From contig NZ_STGJ01000005.1 in assembly GCF_004919095.1 (NCBI RefSeq), forward strand, positions 62,001 to 126,000: a DNA stretch of 64,000 bases, read 5' to 3'. Of this stretch, positions 27,965 to 38,990 are shown in pieces. The stretch is from Crenobacter intestini (GTDB lineage: Bacteria > Pseudomonadota > Gammaproteobacteria > Burkholderiales > Chromobacteriaceae). Position 1 is the first letter of the stretch. Each line of letters opens with the position of its first letter. The position numbers and the translations under genes were made by a program. The notes under the pieces were generated by a model. That model did not search any database. It saw only the letters and a program-made list of their open reading frames with translations, and was not told where the DNA came from.

Positions 27965-28867
27965 ATGCCTCCCGCCATTGTCATTTCATCGGTCAGCAAG
28001 CAGTACGGTTCATTCACCGCACTCGACGACGTCAGCTTCCAGGTTGAGCAGGGCGAATTCTTCGCCCTGCTCGGCCCGAACGGCGCGGGCAAGACCACGC
28101 TGATCTCGAGCATGGCCGGCCTGACCCGCCAGAGCGCCGGCAACATCCGCATCCTCGGCCACGACACCGTCAGCGACGCCTACCAGGCGCGCATGAAGCT
28201 TGGCGTCGTCCCGCAGGAGCTGGTGTTCGACCCTTTCTTGAGCGTGCGCGAGACGCTGCGCTTCCAGTCCGGCTACTTCGGCATCGCCCGCAACGACGAC
28301 TGGATCGACGAGTTGCTCGCCAAGCTCGGCCTCGCCGACAAGGCGGACAGCAACCTGCGCGCGCTCTCCGGCGGCATGAAGCGGCGGGTGATGGTCGCGC
28401 AGGCGCTGGTGCACAAGCCGCCGGTCATCGTGCTGGACGAGCCGACCGCCGGGGTCGACGTCGAGTTGCGGCAGAGCCTGTGGGCCTTCGTGCGCGAACT
28501 GAACGCGGCCGGCCACACCATCGTGCTGACCACGCACTACCTGGAAGAGGCCGAGGCGCTGTGCAGCCGCATCGCGATGCTGAAGAAGGGCCGGCTGATC
28601 GCGCTGGAAGACAAGGCCAAGCTGCTCGCGCACAGCAACGAGCGCGACATCTCGCTCAAGCTCTCCGCGCCGCTGCCCGCCGCGCTCGCGCCGCTCTTCG
28701 TGCGCAGCGAGGGTGAGCGGGTGGTGCTCAGGCTGCCCGACATCGCCGCGATCGAATCCCTGCTCGCCGCCTTGCGTAGCGCCGGCGTCGAGGTGCGCGA
28801 GATGACGGTGATCGAGACCGACCTGGAGAGCGTGTTCATGCGCATGATGCAAGGGGGGGCGGCCTGA
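27965..28867 (+). CDS. ABC exporter ATP-binding subunit (YadG-like)
   Basis: A 300-aa ABC ATPase. Walker A is GPNGAGKTT (about 38-46), the signature is LSGGMKRR (about 136-143), Walker B is PVIVLDEP (about 155-162), and the H-loop lies in VLTTHYLEEAE. It belongs to the ABC-2 type, with an extra C-terminal regulatory part. It is followed by the permease gene with a TGATG overlap. In betaproteobacteria such YadG/YadH pairs often sit between mla genes and ibaG-murA. The substrate is unknown. Confidence 0.92.
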   Translation: MPPAIVISSVSKQYGSFTALDDVSFQVEQGEFFALLGPNGAGKTTLISSMAGLTRQSAGNIRILGHDTVSDAYQARMKLGVVPQELVFDPFLSVRETLRFQSGYFGIARNDDWIDELLAKLGLADKADSNLRALSGGMKRRVMVAQALVHKPPVIVLDEPTAGVDVELRQSLWAFVRELNAAGHTIVLTTHYLEEAEALCSRIAMLKKGRLIALEDKAKLLAHSNERDISLKLSAPLPAALAPLFVRSEGERVVLRLPDIAAIESLLAALRSAGVEVREMTVIETDLESVFMRMMQGGAA

Positions 28868-29622
28868 TGCAGGGATTCCTCACGCTGTTGCGCAAGGAGG
28901 TGCTGCGCTTCTGGAAGGTCGCCTTCCAGACGGTGGCCGCGCCGGTACTTACCGCACTGATGTACCAGCTAATCTTCTCGCACGTGATGGCGCGCCACGC
29001 CAACGTCTACCCCGGCGTCAGCTACACCGCCTTCCTGATCCCCGGCCTCGCGATGATGTCGATGACGCAGAACGCGTTCGCCAACGCATCCTCTAGCCTG
29101 ATCCAGTCGAAGATCACCGGCAATATCGTCTTCCTGCTGTTGTCGCCCTTGGGCCCGCTGCAGCTGTTTGCCGCGTACCTTGCCGCCGCCGTGATACGCG
29201 GTCTGGTGGTCGGCGCCGGCGTCATCGCGGTGACCATAGGCTTCGGCCTGCCGCTACCGGTGTCGCTGCCGTGGATTTTCGCCTTCGCGCTGCTTGGCTG
29301 CGGCGTGCTCGGCACGCTCGGCCTGATCGCCGGCATCTGGGCGGAGAAGTTCGACCAGCTGGCGGCGTTCCAGAACTTCATCATCCTGCCGCTGACCTTC
29401 CTGTCCGGCGTGTTCTACTCGATCGACAGCCTGCCGCCAGTGTGGCGCGCGCTGTCGCACCTGAACCCGGTGTTCTACATGATCGACGGGTTCCGCTACG
29501 GCTTTTTCGGCCATGCCGACGTCAGCCCCTGGCTTGCGTTGTCGGTGGTGGCCACCAGTTTCATCATTCTGTCCGCCCTGGCCTTGTGGTTGATCAAAGT
29601 CGGCTACAAGCTTCGCCACTAG
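28867..29622 (+). CDS. ABC-2 type permease (YadH-like)
   Basis: A 251-aa membrane protein with about six hydrophobic segments. ABC-2 signatures are visible: PGLAMMSMTQNAFANASSSL (about 58-77), GNIVFLLLSPL (about 84) and FLSGVFYSIDSLPPVWRALS (about 178-197). It pairs with the upstream ATPase, sharing one base of stop and start, to form a homodimeric exporter. The exact cargo, possibly a lipid or envelope component, is not determined by the sequence. Confidence 0.92.
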   Translation: MQGFLTLLRKEVLRFWKVAFQTVAAPVLTALMYQLIFSHVMARHANVYPGVSYTAFLIPGLAMMSMTQNAFANASSSLIQSKITGNIVFLLLSPLGPLQLFAAYLAAAVIRGLVVGAGVIAVTIGFGLPLPVSLPWIFAFALLGCGVLGTLGLIAGIWAEKFDQLAAFQNFIILPLTFLSGVFYSIDSLPPVWRALSHLNPVFYMIDGFRYGFFGHADVSPWLALSVVATSFIILSALALWLIKVGYKLRH

Positions 29623-29647
29623 GATGTCTCACCAAGGTGTTTCAAAA

Positions 29648-31151
<1,504 letters not shown>

Positions 31152-31177
31152 ACCTGTTGAAAATTTTCAACACCTAG

Positions 31178-31208
31178 ACCGCCACCGGCCACCGGATGGC
31201 GGTTTTTT
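31178..31208 (+). terminator. Rho-independent terminator after murA
   Basis: ACCGCCA pairs with TGGCGGT around an inner CCGG/CCGG stem, followed by six T. It is 26 bp after the murA stop. Confidence 0.85.
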
Positions 31209-31310
31209 CATGCCTGGCATTCCCACCTCATCTCCCGCGCCCTTACACTGCTTCGCAAGACCCGTCGAAACGGGCGAATATCAAACAAAAGCAAGCAAAG
31301 GGGAATCATC

Positions 31311-33293
31311 ATGTTCAATACCATCCGGGGACGCCTGCTGGTGTGGGTCGGCGCGTTGATCGTCGCAGGCTTTGCCACGTTGATCGGACTGAGCAGTTTC
31401 GAAAACTGGCGAGTGGCGCGACAGAACGTGGCGGATTCGGCCAAGCTGCTCGCCGAGCGCGAGGCGATGGCACTGCAGCAGCGACTGCAACCGGCGTACA
31501 CCGTGAGCACGACCCTCGCACAAGGCGCGGCAGCGGCCCAGGCCACCGCAGGCACCGACGTGCGCGCACTGCTGTCCGACGCGACCCGCCGCGCACTCGA
31601 CGCACAACCAGACGCGGTTGGGGTTTTCATCGTCGCCGAACCCGACGGACTGGACAGGCGCGATGCAGAACTGGCGGGCAGCGAACAAGGACAGGCTGGC
31701 GGACAGTTCGGCGTCTACTGGTACCGCGACAACGGGCAGCCGGCCGTCGAGTGGGGGGTTGGGGAAAGCTACAAGGACGGCTACTACAGCGGCCCCAAGG
31801 CCACCGGCAAGACCCAGATGAGCGAGCCTTACGTCGACCCGGACGCCAAGGTGCTGATGGCGACGGTCTCCTCACCCATCTTCGTCGCCGGCCGCTTCGC
31901 GGGTGTGTCCGGCGTCGATATCGCACTGGATACCCTGCAGGCGATCGCGAGCCAGGTCAGGCCGTATGGAAACGGCTACATGACCATCTACTCGAACGGC
32001 GGCCTGCAACTGGCCGGCGCAAACGCTGAGCAACGGGGCAAGGAAGATTCAGCGCTACCAGCAGCGGCGAGGGCAGCCATCGCTGCCGGCAAGCCCTGGC
32101 ATTACGAAGACGACGCTGGCTTCATGCACGACATCTACCCGGTCAGCATCGGCGACACCGGCAAGCAGTGGGCTGTCCGCGTGTCCACCCCGCTTGACGC
32201 GGCAACCGCGCCGGCCCGCGCGGCACTGGCACGAGACCTGGCGGCTGGCGCCGCACTGACCGTCATGCTGCTGCTGGTCTACGCCTGGCTGCTGAACCGG
32301 CAACTCACGCCGCTCGCCGCGCTCAACAGGGCACTCGCCGACCTGGCCGGCGGCCAGGGCGACCTCACCTTCCGCCTGCCCATCCGGGGGCGGGACGAAG
32401 TTGCGCAGGCGAGCGCCTCGCTCAACGCCTTTCTCGGCACCCTGCAGCAGATGATGCTGGGCGTGCGGGACAACGGACTGACGCTGAGCCGCGACAGCGG
32501 CGCACTCAGCGAACAGGTGAGCCAACTTGCGCGCAGCGGCAGCGAACAGAGCCGCGCGGCGACCGCCACCGCCAGCAGCATCGAGCAACTCTCTGCGAGC
32601 ATCGCGCAGATCGCCGATGCCACCGGCACCGCCCGTGCGCAGGTTCACGCGGCGGGCGAACTGGCCAACCGGGCTGCCCGCGAGGTTGCGGCCACCCATA
32701 CCGGCATCGGCAACATCGCGAACAGTGTCGGCGACGTCGCTGCCGTCATCCGTTCACTGGAGGCGCAATCGTCCCGCATCGGCGGCATCGTCGAGACCAT
32801 CCACCAGATCGCCGACCAGACCAACCTGCTCGCGCTGAACGCCGCGATCGAAGCCGCGCGGGCGGGCGAGCAGGGCCGGGGCTTCGCCGTCGTCGCCGAC
32901 GAGGTCCGTAAACTGGCCGAGCGCTCGGCGTCGGCCACCATCGAAATCCGCTCGACCATCGCCGTCATGCAGCAGGAGACCGGCAAGGCGGCACAGAACA
33001 TGGACGACGCGCTCGCGTTTGTCGGGGCTGGACGCACGCAGTCGGACCGGTCGGCCGACTCGCTGCGCGACATCGAAAACAACACCCGGGAGATCCGCGG
33101 CATGATGGACGATATTGCAGCCGCCACGGCCGAACAGACCAGCGCCAGCCAGGAGATCACCCGTCACGTCGAGCAGATCCACGGCATGCTGCAGCAAAGC
33201 GACGAAGCGCTGGCGGCCTCCCGCACAGCCACCTCGTCGCTGGCCTCACTCGCCGGCGAACTCGACGACCGGATCAAGCGCTTCCGGCTCTAG
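31311..33293 (+). CDS. Methyl-accepting chemotaxis protein with dCache-type sensor
   Basis: A 660-aa transmembrane chemoreceptor. One membrane helix at residues 8-28 and a second at about 310-328 bracket a periplasmic region with the dCache pattern ([40 protein letters not shown]). A HAMP domain follows, then a signalling domain with the hairpin tip [20 protein letters not shown] and [18 protein letters not shown]. There is no CheB/R pentapeptide at the end (KRFRL). dCache sensors often bind amino acids; the ligand here is unknown. AAGGGGAA precedes the start. Confidence 0.93.
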   Translation: MFNTIRGRLLVWVGALIVAGFATLIGLSSFENWRVARQNVADSAKLLAEREAMALQQRLQPAYTVSTTLAQGAAAAQATAGTDVRALLSDATRRALDAQPDAVGVFIVAEPDGLDRRDAELAGSEQGQAGGQFGVYWYRDNGQPAVEWGVGESYKDGYYSGPKATGKTQMSEPYVDPDAKVLMATVSSPIFVAGRFAGVSGVDIALDTLQAIASQVRPYGNGYMTIYSNGGLQLAGANAEQRGKEDSALPAAARAAIAAGKPWHYEDDAGFMHDIYPVSIGDTGKQWAVRVSTPLDAATAPARAALARDLAAGAALTVMLLLVYAWLLNRQLTPLAALNRALADLAGGQGDLTFRLPIRGRDEVAQASASLNAFLGTLQQMMLGVRDNGLTLSRDSGALSEQVSQLARSGSEQSRAATATASSIEQLSASIAQIADATGTARAQVHAAGELANRAAREVAATHTGIGNIANSVGDVAAVIRSLEAQSSRIGGIVETIHQIADQTNLLALNAAIEAARAGEQGRGFAVVADEVRKLAERSASATIEIRSTIAVMQQETGKAAQNMDDALAFVGAGRTQSDRSADSLRDIENNTREIRGMMDDIAAATAEQTSASQEITRHVEQIHGMLQQSDEALAASRTATSSLASLAGELDDRIKRFRL

Positions 33294-33305
33294 GATCGAG
33301 ACGGC

Positions 33306-33479
33306 CTACTGGCCGGACACCTGCGGGAGCACGGCGTCTGCAACCTCTGCGCGTTCGGTGTATTCCTCGATCGACTGGCTGAGCAACTCGGGGGTCAGGT
33401 AGCGACCGTTGGAGACGGCGTGGCGCAGGCGGAGCGTGACGAAAGCCAGCAACTCCGGAGTAAGTTCGACACTGGACAT
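33306..33479 (-). CDS. Small hypothetical protein, 57 aa
   Basis: A short frame with an excellent ribosome binding site (GGAGGAAAT then ATG at 33479) and strong G/C preference at third codon positions, as in its neighbours. The product starts MSSVELTPELLAFVTLRLRH and ends VLPQVSGQ. It is predicted helical and soluble, with ELLAF and ELLSQ repeats after two TPE triplets. It has no membrane segment or Cys. I do not recognise the family. It is convergent with the chemoreceptor gene (12 bp between stops), and an AT-rich likely promoter lies upstream at 33480-33580. Confidence 0.7.
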   Translation of the reverse strand: MSSVELTPELLAFVTLRLRHAVSNGRYLTPELLSQSIEEYTERAEVADAVLPQVSGQ

Positions 33480-33688
33480 ATTTCCTCCTAAATAATACTT
33501 TCCTAATATTATTATCTAGTTTACGCCACGTCCAGTTTGATTGTATTATCATTGCAAAATTCAATGTCATTTAATTGATATTTGTATGAATCGCAAGCAG
33601 TGCTTACCAATCAATCCACCCTACCCGCGTGAAATCGGTTCACTATCCAATCCAGCACTACCGACTACGACGACCATCTGGAACCCCT

Positions 33689-33907
33689 GTGCCCGCCGCC
33701 TCTCCCTCCATCCGCTGCGATTTTTGTGCCAGGCAGGCGACCGTGCTGCTGCGCTACCGCTCACGTCTTGTCCGGCACGACATCCACTGCTGCGGCCATC
33801 CCTTGTGCGAGGAATTCGCCGGCATCGCACTGCAGCGGCTCGACCAGCTGACACCGCCGGCCGAACTCTCCGAGCGGACAATCGAACGCATCACGCTTGA
33901 AGCCTGA
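33689..33907 (+). CDS. Small Cys/His-rich hypothetical protein
   Basis: A 72-aa frame with clear third-position G/C bias. Two metal-ligand pairs can be seen: CDFC at about residues 10-13 and HCCGHPLC at about 33-40, followed by a helical tail (LCEEFAGIALQRLDQL). This looks like a small zinc-binding domain. The start is uncertain: I chose the GTG at 33689, but the frame stays open to a GTG at 33629 and neither has a good ribosome binding site. I cannot name a family. An AT-rich stretch upstream separates it from the 57-aa gene. Confidence 0.55.
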   Translation: MPAASPSIRCDFCARQATVLLRYRSRLVRHDIHCCGHPLCEEFAGIALQRLDQLTPPAELSERTIERITLEA

Positions 33908-33930
33908 AGCGGCTCCGGACGCAGAATGCA

Positions 33931-33960
33931 CGAAGGCCACCCCGCATGGGGTGGCCTTCG
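33931..33960 (+). terminator. Strong hairpin after the Cys-rich gene
   Basis: A perfect 13-bp stem, CGAAGGCCACCCC with GGGGTGGCCTTCG around loop GCAT, has only ATATTT after it. It lies between two converging units, the small gene and the rpoD-tRNA transcript, and may stop both. Confidence 0.7.
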
Positions 33961-33965
33961 ATATT

Positions 33966-34042
33966 TGGTGGGCCCTCCGGGGCTCGAACCCGGGACCAAA
34001 GGATTATGAGTCCTCTGCTCTAACCGACTGAGCTAAAGGCCC
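33966..34042 (-). tRNA. tRNA with anticodon CAU, probably tRNA-Ile2 (lysidine type)
   Basis: A 77-nt cloverleaf including encoded CCA. The acceptor stem is GGGCCTT with AGGGCCC, and the anticodon loop is CTCATAA, anticodon CAU. The D loop AGCTCAGTCGGTTAGAGC and T arm GGTTCGAGCCC are normal. The C4-G69 and C5-G68 pairs and the TTTGGTC variable region resemble tRNA-Ile2, which TilS modifies to read AUA, more than elongator tRNA-Met. Elongator Met is the alternative. It lies 51 bp after rpoD on the same strand. Confidence 0.85.
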
Positions 34043-34045
34043 GTA

Positions 34046-34085
34046 GCCGCGCATTGTAACAGAATATCGTGTCGCAATGCGCGGC
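34046..34085 (-). other. Perfect 11-bp inverted repeat between rpoD and the tRNA
   Basis: GCCGCGCATTG (34046-34056) and CAATGCGCGGC (34075-34085) flank an 18-nt AT-rich loop. No T run follows on the minus strand. A TACAAT on the minus strand lies at the tRNA-proximal arm and could be a tRNA promoter -10, so the repeat may be a processing hairpin or part of a start site. Confidence 0.45.
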
Positions 34086-34093
34086 CGCGGCAC

Positions 34094-36031
<1,938 letters not shown>

Positions 36032-36086
36032 TTCGTTTCCTGCTCGGATAAAAGCCGAAAAAAACAGTTAAGTATATCACGGACCG

Positions 36087-37898
36087 TCACTCGGACGGCC
36101 TATGCACCGTGCGCGCCGCCATCCGGCGCATCAGTTCCTGCATCAATCTTTTTTCTTCGTCGCTCAGGTGTTCTAGTCCGCGCTGAGACAACTGTCTGAA
36201 CAGCTCGTCGTCGCAGGACTCGAGCAGGCGACGCACACCGTCGCGGAACATGTCGAGGTCGAGCTCGTCCGGGTTGGCCATCTCGGCCGGGTCGCGCAGC
36301 GCCTGCTGCAGCACCGTGTCGATCTGCGTTTCATAAGGCGTGCCGCGGAATGCCTCTTCCAGCCTCGCGCTGGTCGGCACCCGCTCGCTCGCCTGCACCC
36401 TGTCGATCAGCGCGACCAGGCATGCCATGTCGCCGGCAAACGGCAGGCTGTCCGGCACGGCCACCTGCATCGCCCACTCCGGGTTCATCAGCAGCCACTT
36501 GACCAACTGCCGCACCGACGACGTTGCCATCACCCGGCTCGCCTGCTTGGGCAACCTGTATTCACGCCGGCCTTGCGCGACCGGCTTCTCGACGCCGGTC
36601 AGGCGCTCGAATTCGGACAAATCGATGCCGGTCAGCTCGGCCAGCCGCTTGCGGATCAGGAAGCCCAGCGCCGGCGCGCCGATCTGACCGAGCATGGGCG
36701 TCGCTTGGCGGATCAGGTCGGCGTGCCCCTCCGGGGTCGACATGTCGACCCGCGCGGTCATCTCGCGCACGAAGTACGCCGACAGCGGCAAGCTCTCCTC
36801 GAGCAGCAGCCGCTCGAACGCCTCGGCCCCGTGGGCGCGGATGTACGAGTCGGGGTCGTGCTCCTGCGGCAGGAACAAAAAATGCAGCGCCTTGCCGTCG
36901 ACCAGCTGCGGCAGGCTGTTTTCCAGCGCCCGCCACGCCGCCTTGCGACCGGCCGCGTCCCCGTCGAAACAGAAGTACACCTGATCGGCGTGGCGCAACA
37001 GCTTGCGCACATGCTCGCCGGTGGTCGCCGTACCCAGCGTGGCCACCGCGTAACCGACGCCGAACTGCGCCAGCGCGACCACGTCCATATAGCCCTCGAC
37101 CACCAGCACCCGGTTTTGCTCGCGGATCGCCTGCCGCGCCTCGTAGAGGCCGTACAGCTCGCGCCCCTTCTCGAACAGCGGCGTCTCCGGCGAGTTCAGG
37201 TACTTTGGCGCGTGCGTGCTCTTCTCCTTCGACAGGATGCGTCCGCCAAAACCGATGATGCTGCCGCGCTGGTTGCGGATCGGGAACATCACGCGGGCAC
37301 GGAAGCGGTCGTAACGCTTGCCGTCGTCGCCGGCGATCACTAAGCCCGCCTCGACCAGCCGCTCGTCCTGGTAGTCGGGAAAGAGCGTCGCGAGCGGCTG
37401 CACCGCGTCGATCCGCGCGTCAGGCGCGAAACCGAGCGCGTAGCGGGCGGCGATTTCGCCGGTGACACCCCGCCCCTTGAGGTAACTGACGGCAAGCGCC
37501 GACGATTTCAACTGCTGCTTGTAAAACGCCGCGGCCGAAGCCAGCATTTCCTCGAGCGACAGGCGCCGCTCGCGCGCGGCACGTTCCTTCACCGGGTCGC
37601 CGCGGCGCTCTTCGGGCACCGGCATGCCGAGGCTGTCGGCGAGCAGGCGCACCGCGTCGACGAAATTCAGCCCCTGATACTCCATCACGAAGCCGATCGC
37701 CGAGCCGTGCGCACCGCAGCCGAAGCAGTGGTAGAACTGCTTGGACGGACTGACGGTGAACGACGGCGACTTCTCCTTGTGGAAGGGGCAGCACGCCAGG
37801 TAGTTCTGCCCGGCCTTCTTCAGCGGGACGTAACGATCCACCACGTCGACGATGTCGACGCGGGAGAGCAACTGGTCGATGAAGTCCTGCGGGATCAT
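36087..37898 (-). CDS. dnaG: DNA primase
   Basis: Makes RNA primers at the replication fork with DnaB. The 603-aa protein has the N-terminal zinc motif ACCPFHKEKSPSF with HCFGCGAHG (about 36-66), a catalytic core, and a TOPRIM domain with VVEGYMDVVALAQ (about 270) and FCFDGDAAGRKA (about 313). The C-terminal helicase-binding part ends RRMAARTVHRPSE. It is 9 bp after yqeY in the macromolecular synthesis operon. Confidence 0.98.
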   Translation of the reverse strand: MIPQDFIDQLLSRVDIVDVVDRYVPLKKAGQNYLACCPFHKEKSPSFTVSPSKQFYHCFGCGAHGSAIGFVMEYQGLNFVDAVRLLADSLGMPVPEERRGDPVKERAARERRLSLEEMLASAAAFYKQQLKSSALAVSYLKGRGVTGEIAARYALGFAPDARIDAVQPLATLFPDYQDERLVEAGLVIAGDDGKRYDRFRARVMFPIRNQRGSIIGFGGRILSKEKSTHAPKYLNSPETPLFEKGRELYGLYEARQAIREQNRVLVVEGYMDVVALAQFGVGYAVATLGTATTGEHVRKLLRHADQVYFCFDGDAAGRKAAWRALENSLPQLVDGKALHFLFLPQEHDPDSYIRAHGAEAFERLLLEESLPLSAYFVREMTARVDMSTPEGHADLIRQATPMLGQIGAPALGFLIRKRLAELTGIDLSEFERLTGVEKPVAQGRREYRLPKQASRVMATSSVRQLVKWLLMNPEWAMQVAVPDSLPFAGDMACLVALIDRVQASERVPTSARLEEAFRGTPYETQIDTVLQQALRDPAEMANPDELDLDMFRDGVRRLLESCDDELFRQLSQRGLEHLSDEEKRLMQELMRRMAARTVHRPSE

Positions 37899-37907
37899 CC
37901 CGGCGGA

Positions 37908-38354
37908 TCAGCGGACCAGCCGGGCCTTGATCAGCACGGAAACCGCCGCCATGTCGGCACGGCCGGCCAGTTGGGGGCGCAGCAGCGCCATCACCTTGCC
38001 CATGTCCTGCATGCCGGCGGCGCCACTGTCGGCGACTGCCTGCTCGATCAGCGCGGCGATTTCGGCTTCGCTCAGCGGCTGCGGCATGTAGCCGACGAGC
38101 ACGTCGATCTCGGCGCTCTCGGCCTCGACCAGGTCTTCGCGGCCGCCGGCCTTGTACTGGGTGACCGAGTCGCGGCGCTGCTTGATCATCTTGTCGATGA
38201 CCGCGGTCACCGCCGTATCGTCAAGCTCGACCTGCTCGTCGACTTCCTTTTGCTTGATCGCGGCCATCAGCAGGCGGATGGCACCCAGACGCACGCTGTC
38301 GCGCGCCTTCATCGCCTGCTTCATGTCGTCGTTGATCTGTTGCTTGAGCGTCAT
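37908..38354 (-). CDS. yqeY: GatB/YqeY domain protein
   Basis: A 148-aa helical protein with the YqeY start MTLKQQINDDMKQAMKARDS and the C-terminal domain shared with GatB of tRNA amidotransferase (VGYMPQPLSEAEIAALIEQA and DMGKVMALLRPQLAGRAD). This domain binds tRNA in GatB, but the free-standing form has no fixed role. I chose the ATG at 38354 by family N-terminus and AGGTG. It sits between rpsU and dnaG, a common betaproteobacterial insertion into this operon. Confidence 0.93.
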   Translation of the reverse strand: MTLKQQINDDMKQAMKARDSVRLGAIRLLMAAIKQKEVDEQVELDDTAVTAVIDKMIKQRRDSVTQYKAGGREDLVEAESAEIDVLVGYMPQPLSEAEIAALIEQAVADSGAAGMQDMGKVMALLRPQLAGRADMAAVSVLIKARLVR

Positions 38355-38420
38355 CGCACACCTGCCACGGGAAGGAAACGCCGGCGGCCTGGCCACCAGC
38401 GAAAAATCGGAAGTACAAAT

Positions 38421-38446
38421 GGCAAAACCGCAGGCAAAGCTGCGGT
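38421..38446 (-). terminator. Attenuator-like terminator between rpsU and yqeY
   Basis: On the minus strand ACCGCAG and CTGCGGT pair around a six-base loop and are followed by TTTGCCATTT. A partial terminator here would keep S21 output above that of dnaG and rpoD, as known for the T1 terminator of the E. coli operon. Confidence 0.65.
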
Positions 38447-38470
38447 CTTGACTGAAGCTGCCGGGGAAGC

Positions 38471-38683
38471 TTAGTACAGCTTGGGCGGCAGTTGCTGGCT
38501 GCGGATGCGCTTGTAGTGGCGCTTCACGGCAGCAGCGGCCTTGCGCTTACGCTCGGCGGTCGGCTTTTCGTAGAACTCGCGGGCGCGCAGCTCGGTCAGC
38601 AGACCGGTCTTCTCCACGGCACGCTTGAAACGGCGCATAGCTACTTCGAAGGGTTCGTTCTCTTTAACGCGAATGTTCGGCAT
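38471..38683 (-). CDS. rpsU: 30S ribosomal protein S21
   Basis: A 70-aa basic protein of the small-subunit platform. It starts [20 protein letters not shown] and ends [15 protein letters not shown], nearly the E. coli sequence. AAGGA lies 9 nt before the start. It is the first gene of the macromolecular synthesis operon; an attenuator follows. Confidence 0.98.
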   Translation of the reverse strand: MPNIRVKENEPFEVAMRRFKRAVEKTGLLTELRAREFYEKPTAERKRKAAAAVKRHYKRIRSQQLPPKLY

Positions 38684-38990
38684 CGACTAATGATCCTTGA
38701 GATTGTTCAGTAAGCTTGACGCTTGAAAGGCGTCGATTTTAGCAACGGGCAGGCGATAGATAAAGCACTGAATCCGCTGCGGGTTCTTCACGGCAATGGC
38801 CGCCAAACCCTCTTAAGGAAATCACCCCCTCACTCGGAGAATCTGATGTTGCTTGTGGACGAAACCGCGGCCGGCGCGGACGCCAGAAGGGCCTCGGCCA
38901 TCGGCAGCACGTACTCTGCTGAGTGCGGGCTTCGCGAAAGGGATGGTTTATACCGGAAAACGCCGTTGGCGTCGAGCAGAAAATGGCCGT
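38684..38990. other. Gap between rpsU and the spoT-type gene
   Basis: About 300 bp. The part next to rpsU (38684-38760) is AT-rich and on the minus strand contains TAAAAT, a likely -10. The rest is GC-rich and shows open frames on both strands, including an ATG at 38846 with GGAGA before it on the plus strand. None has a recognisable product, and the best one runs antisense into the spoT-type gene, so I do not call a gene. Confidence 0.5.

Noticed and set aside
31200..31310. Sigma-28 (FliA) promoter before the chemoreceptor gene
   Set aside because: A GGCGAATA resembles part of the -10 element, but there is no TAAA -35 at the right distance.
33541..33900. A frame overlapping the small Cys-rich gene in another phase
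   Set aside because: Its third codon positions lack the G/C bias seen in the 33689-33907 frame, and its product is Pro/Arg-rich low complexity.
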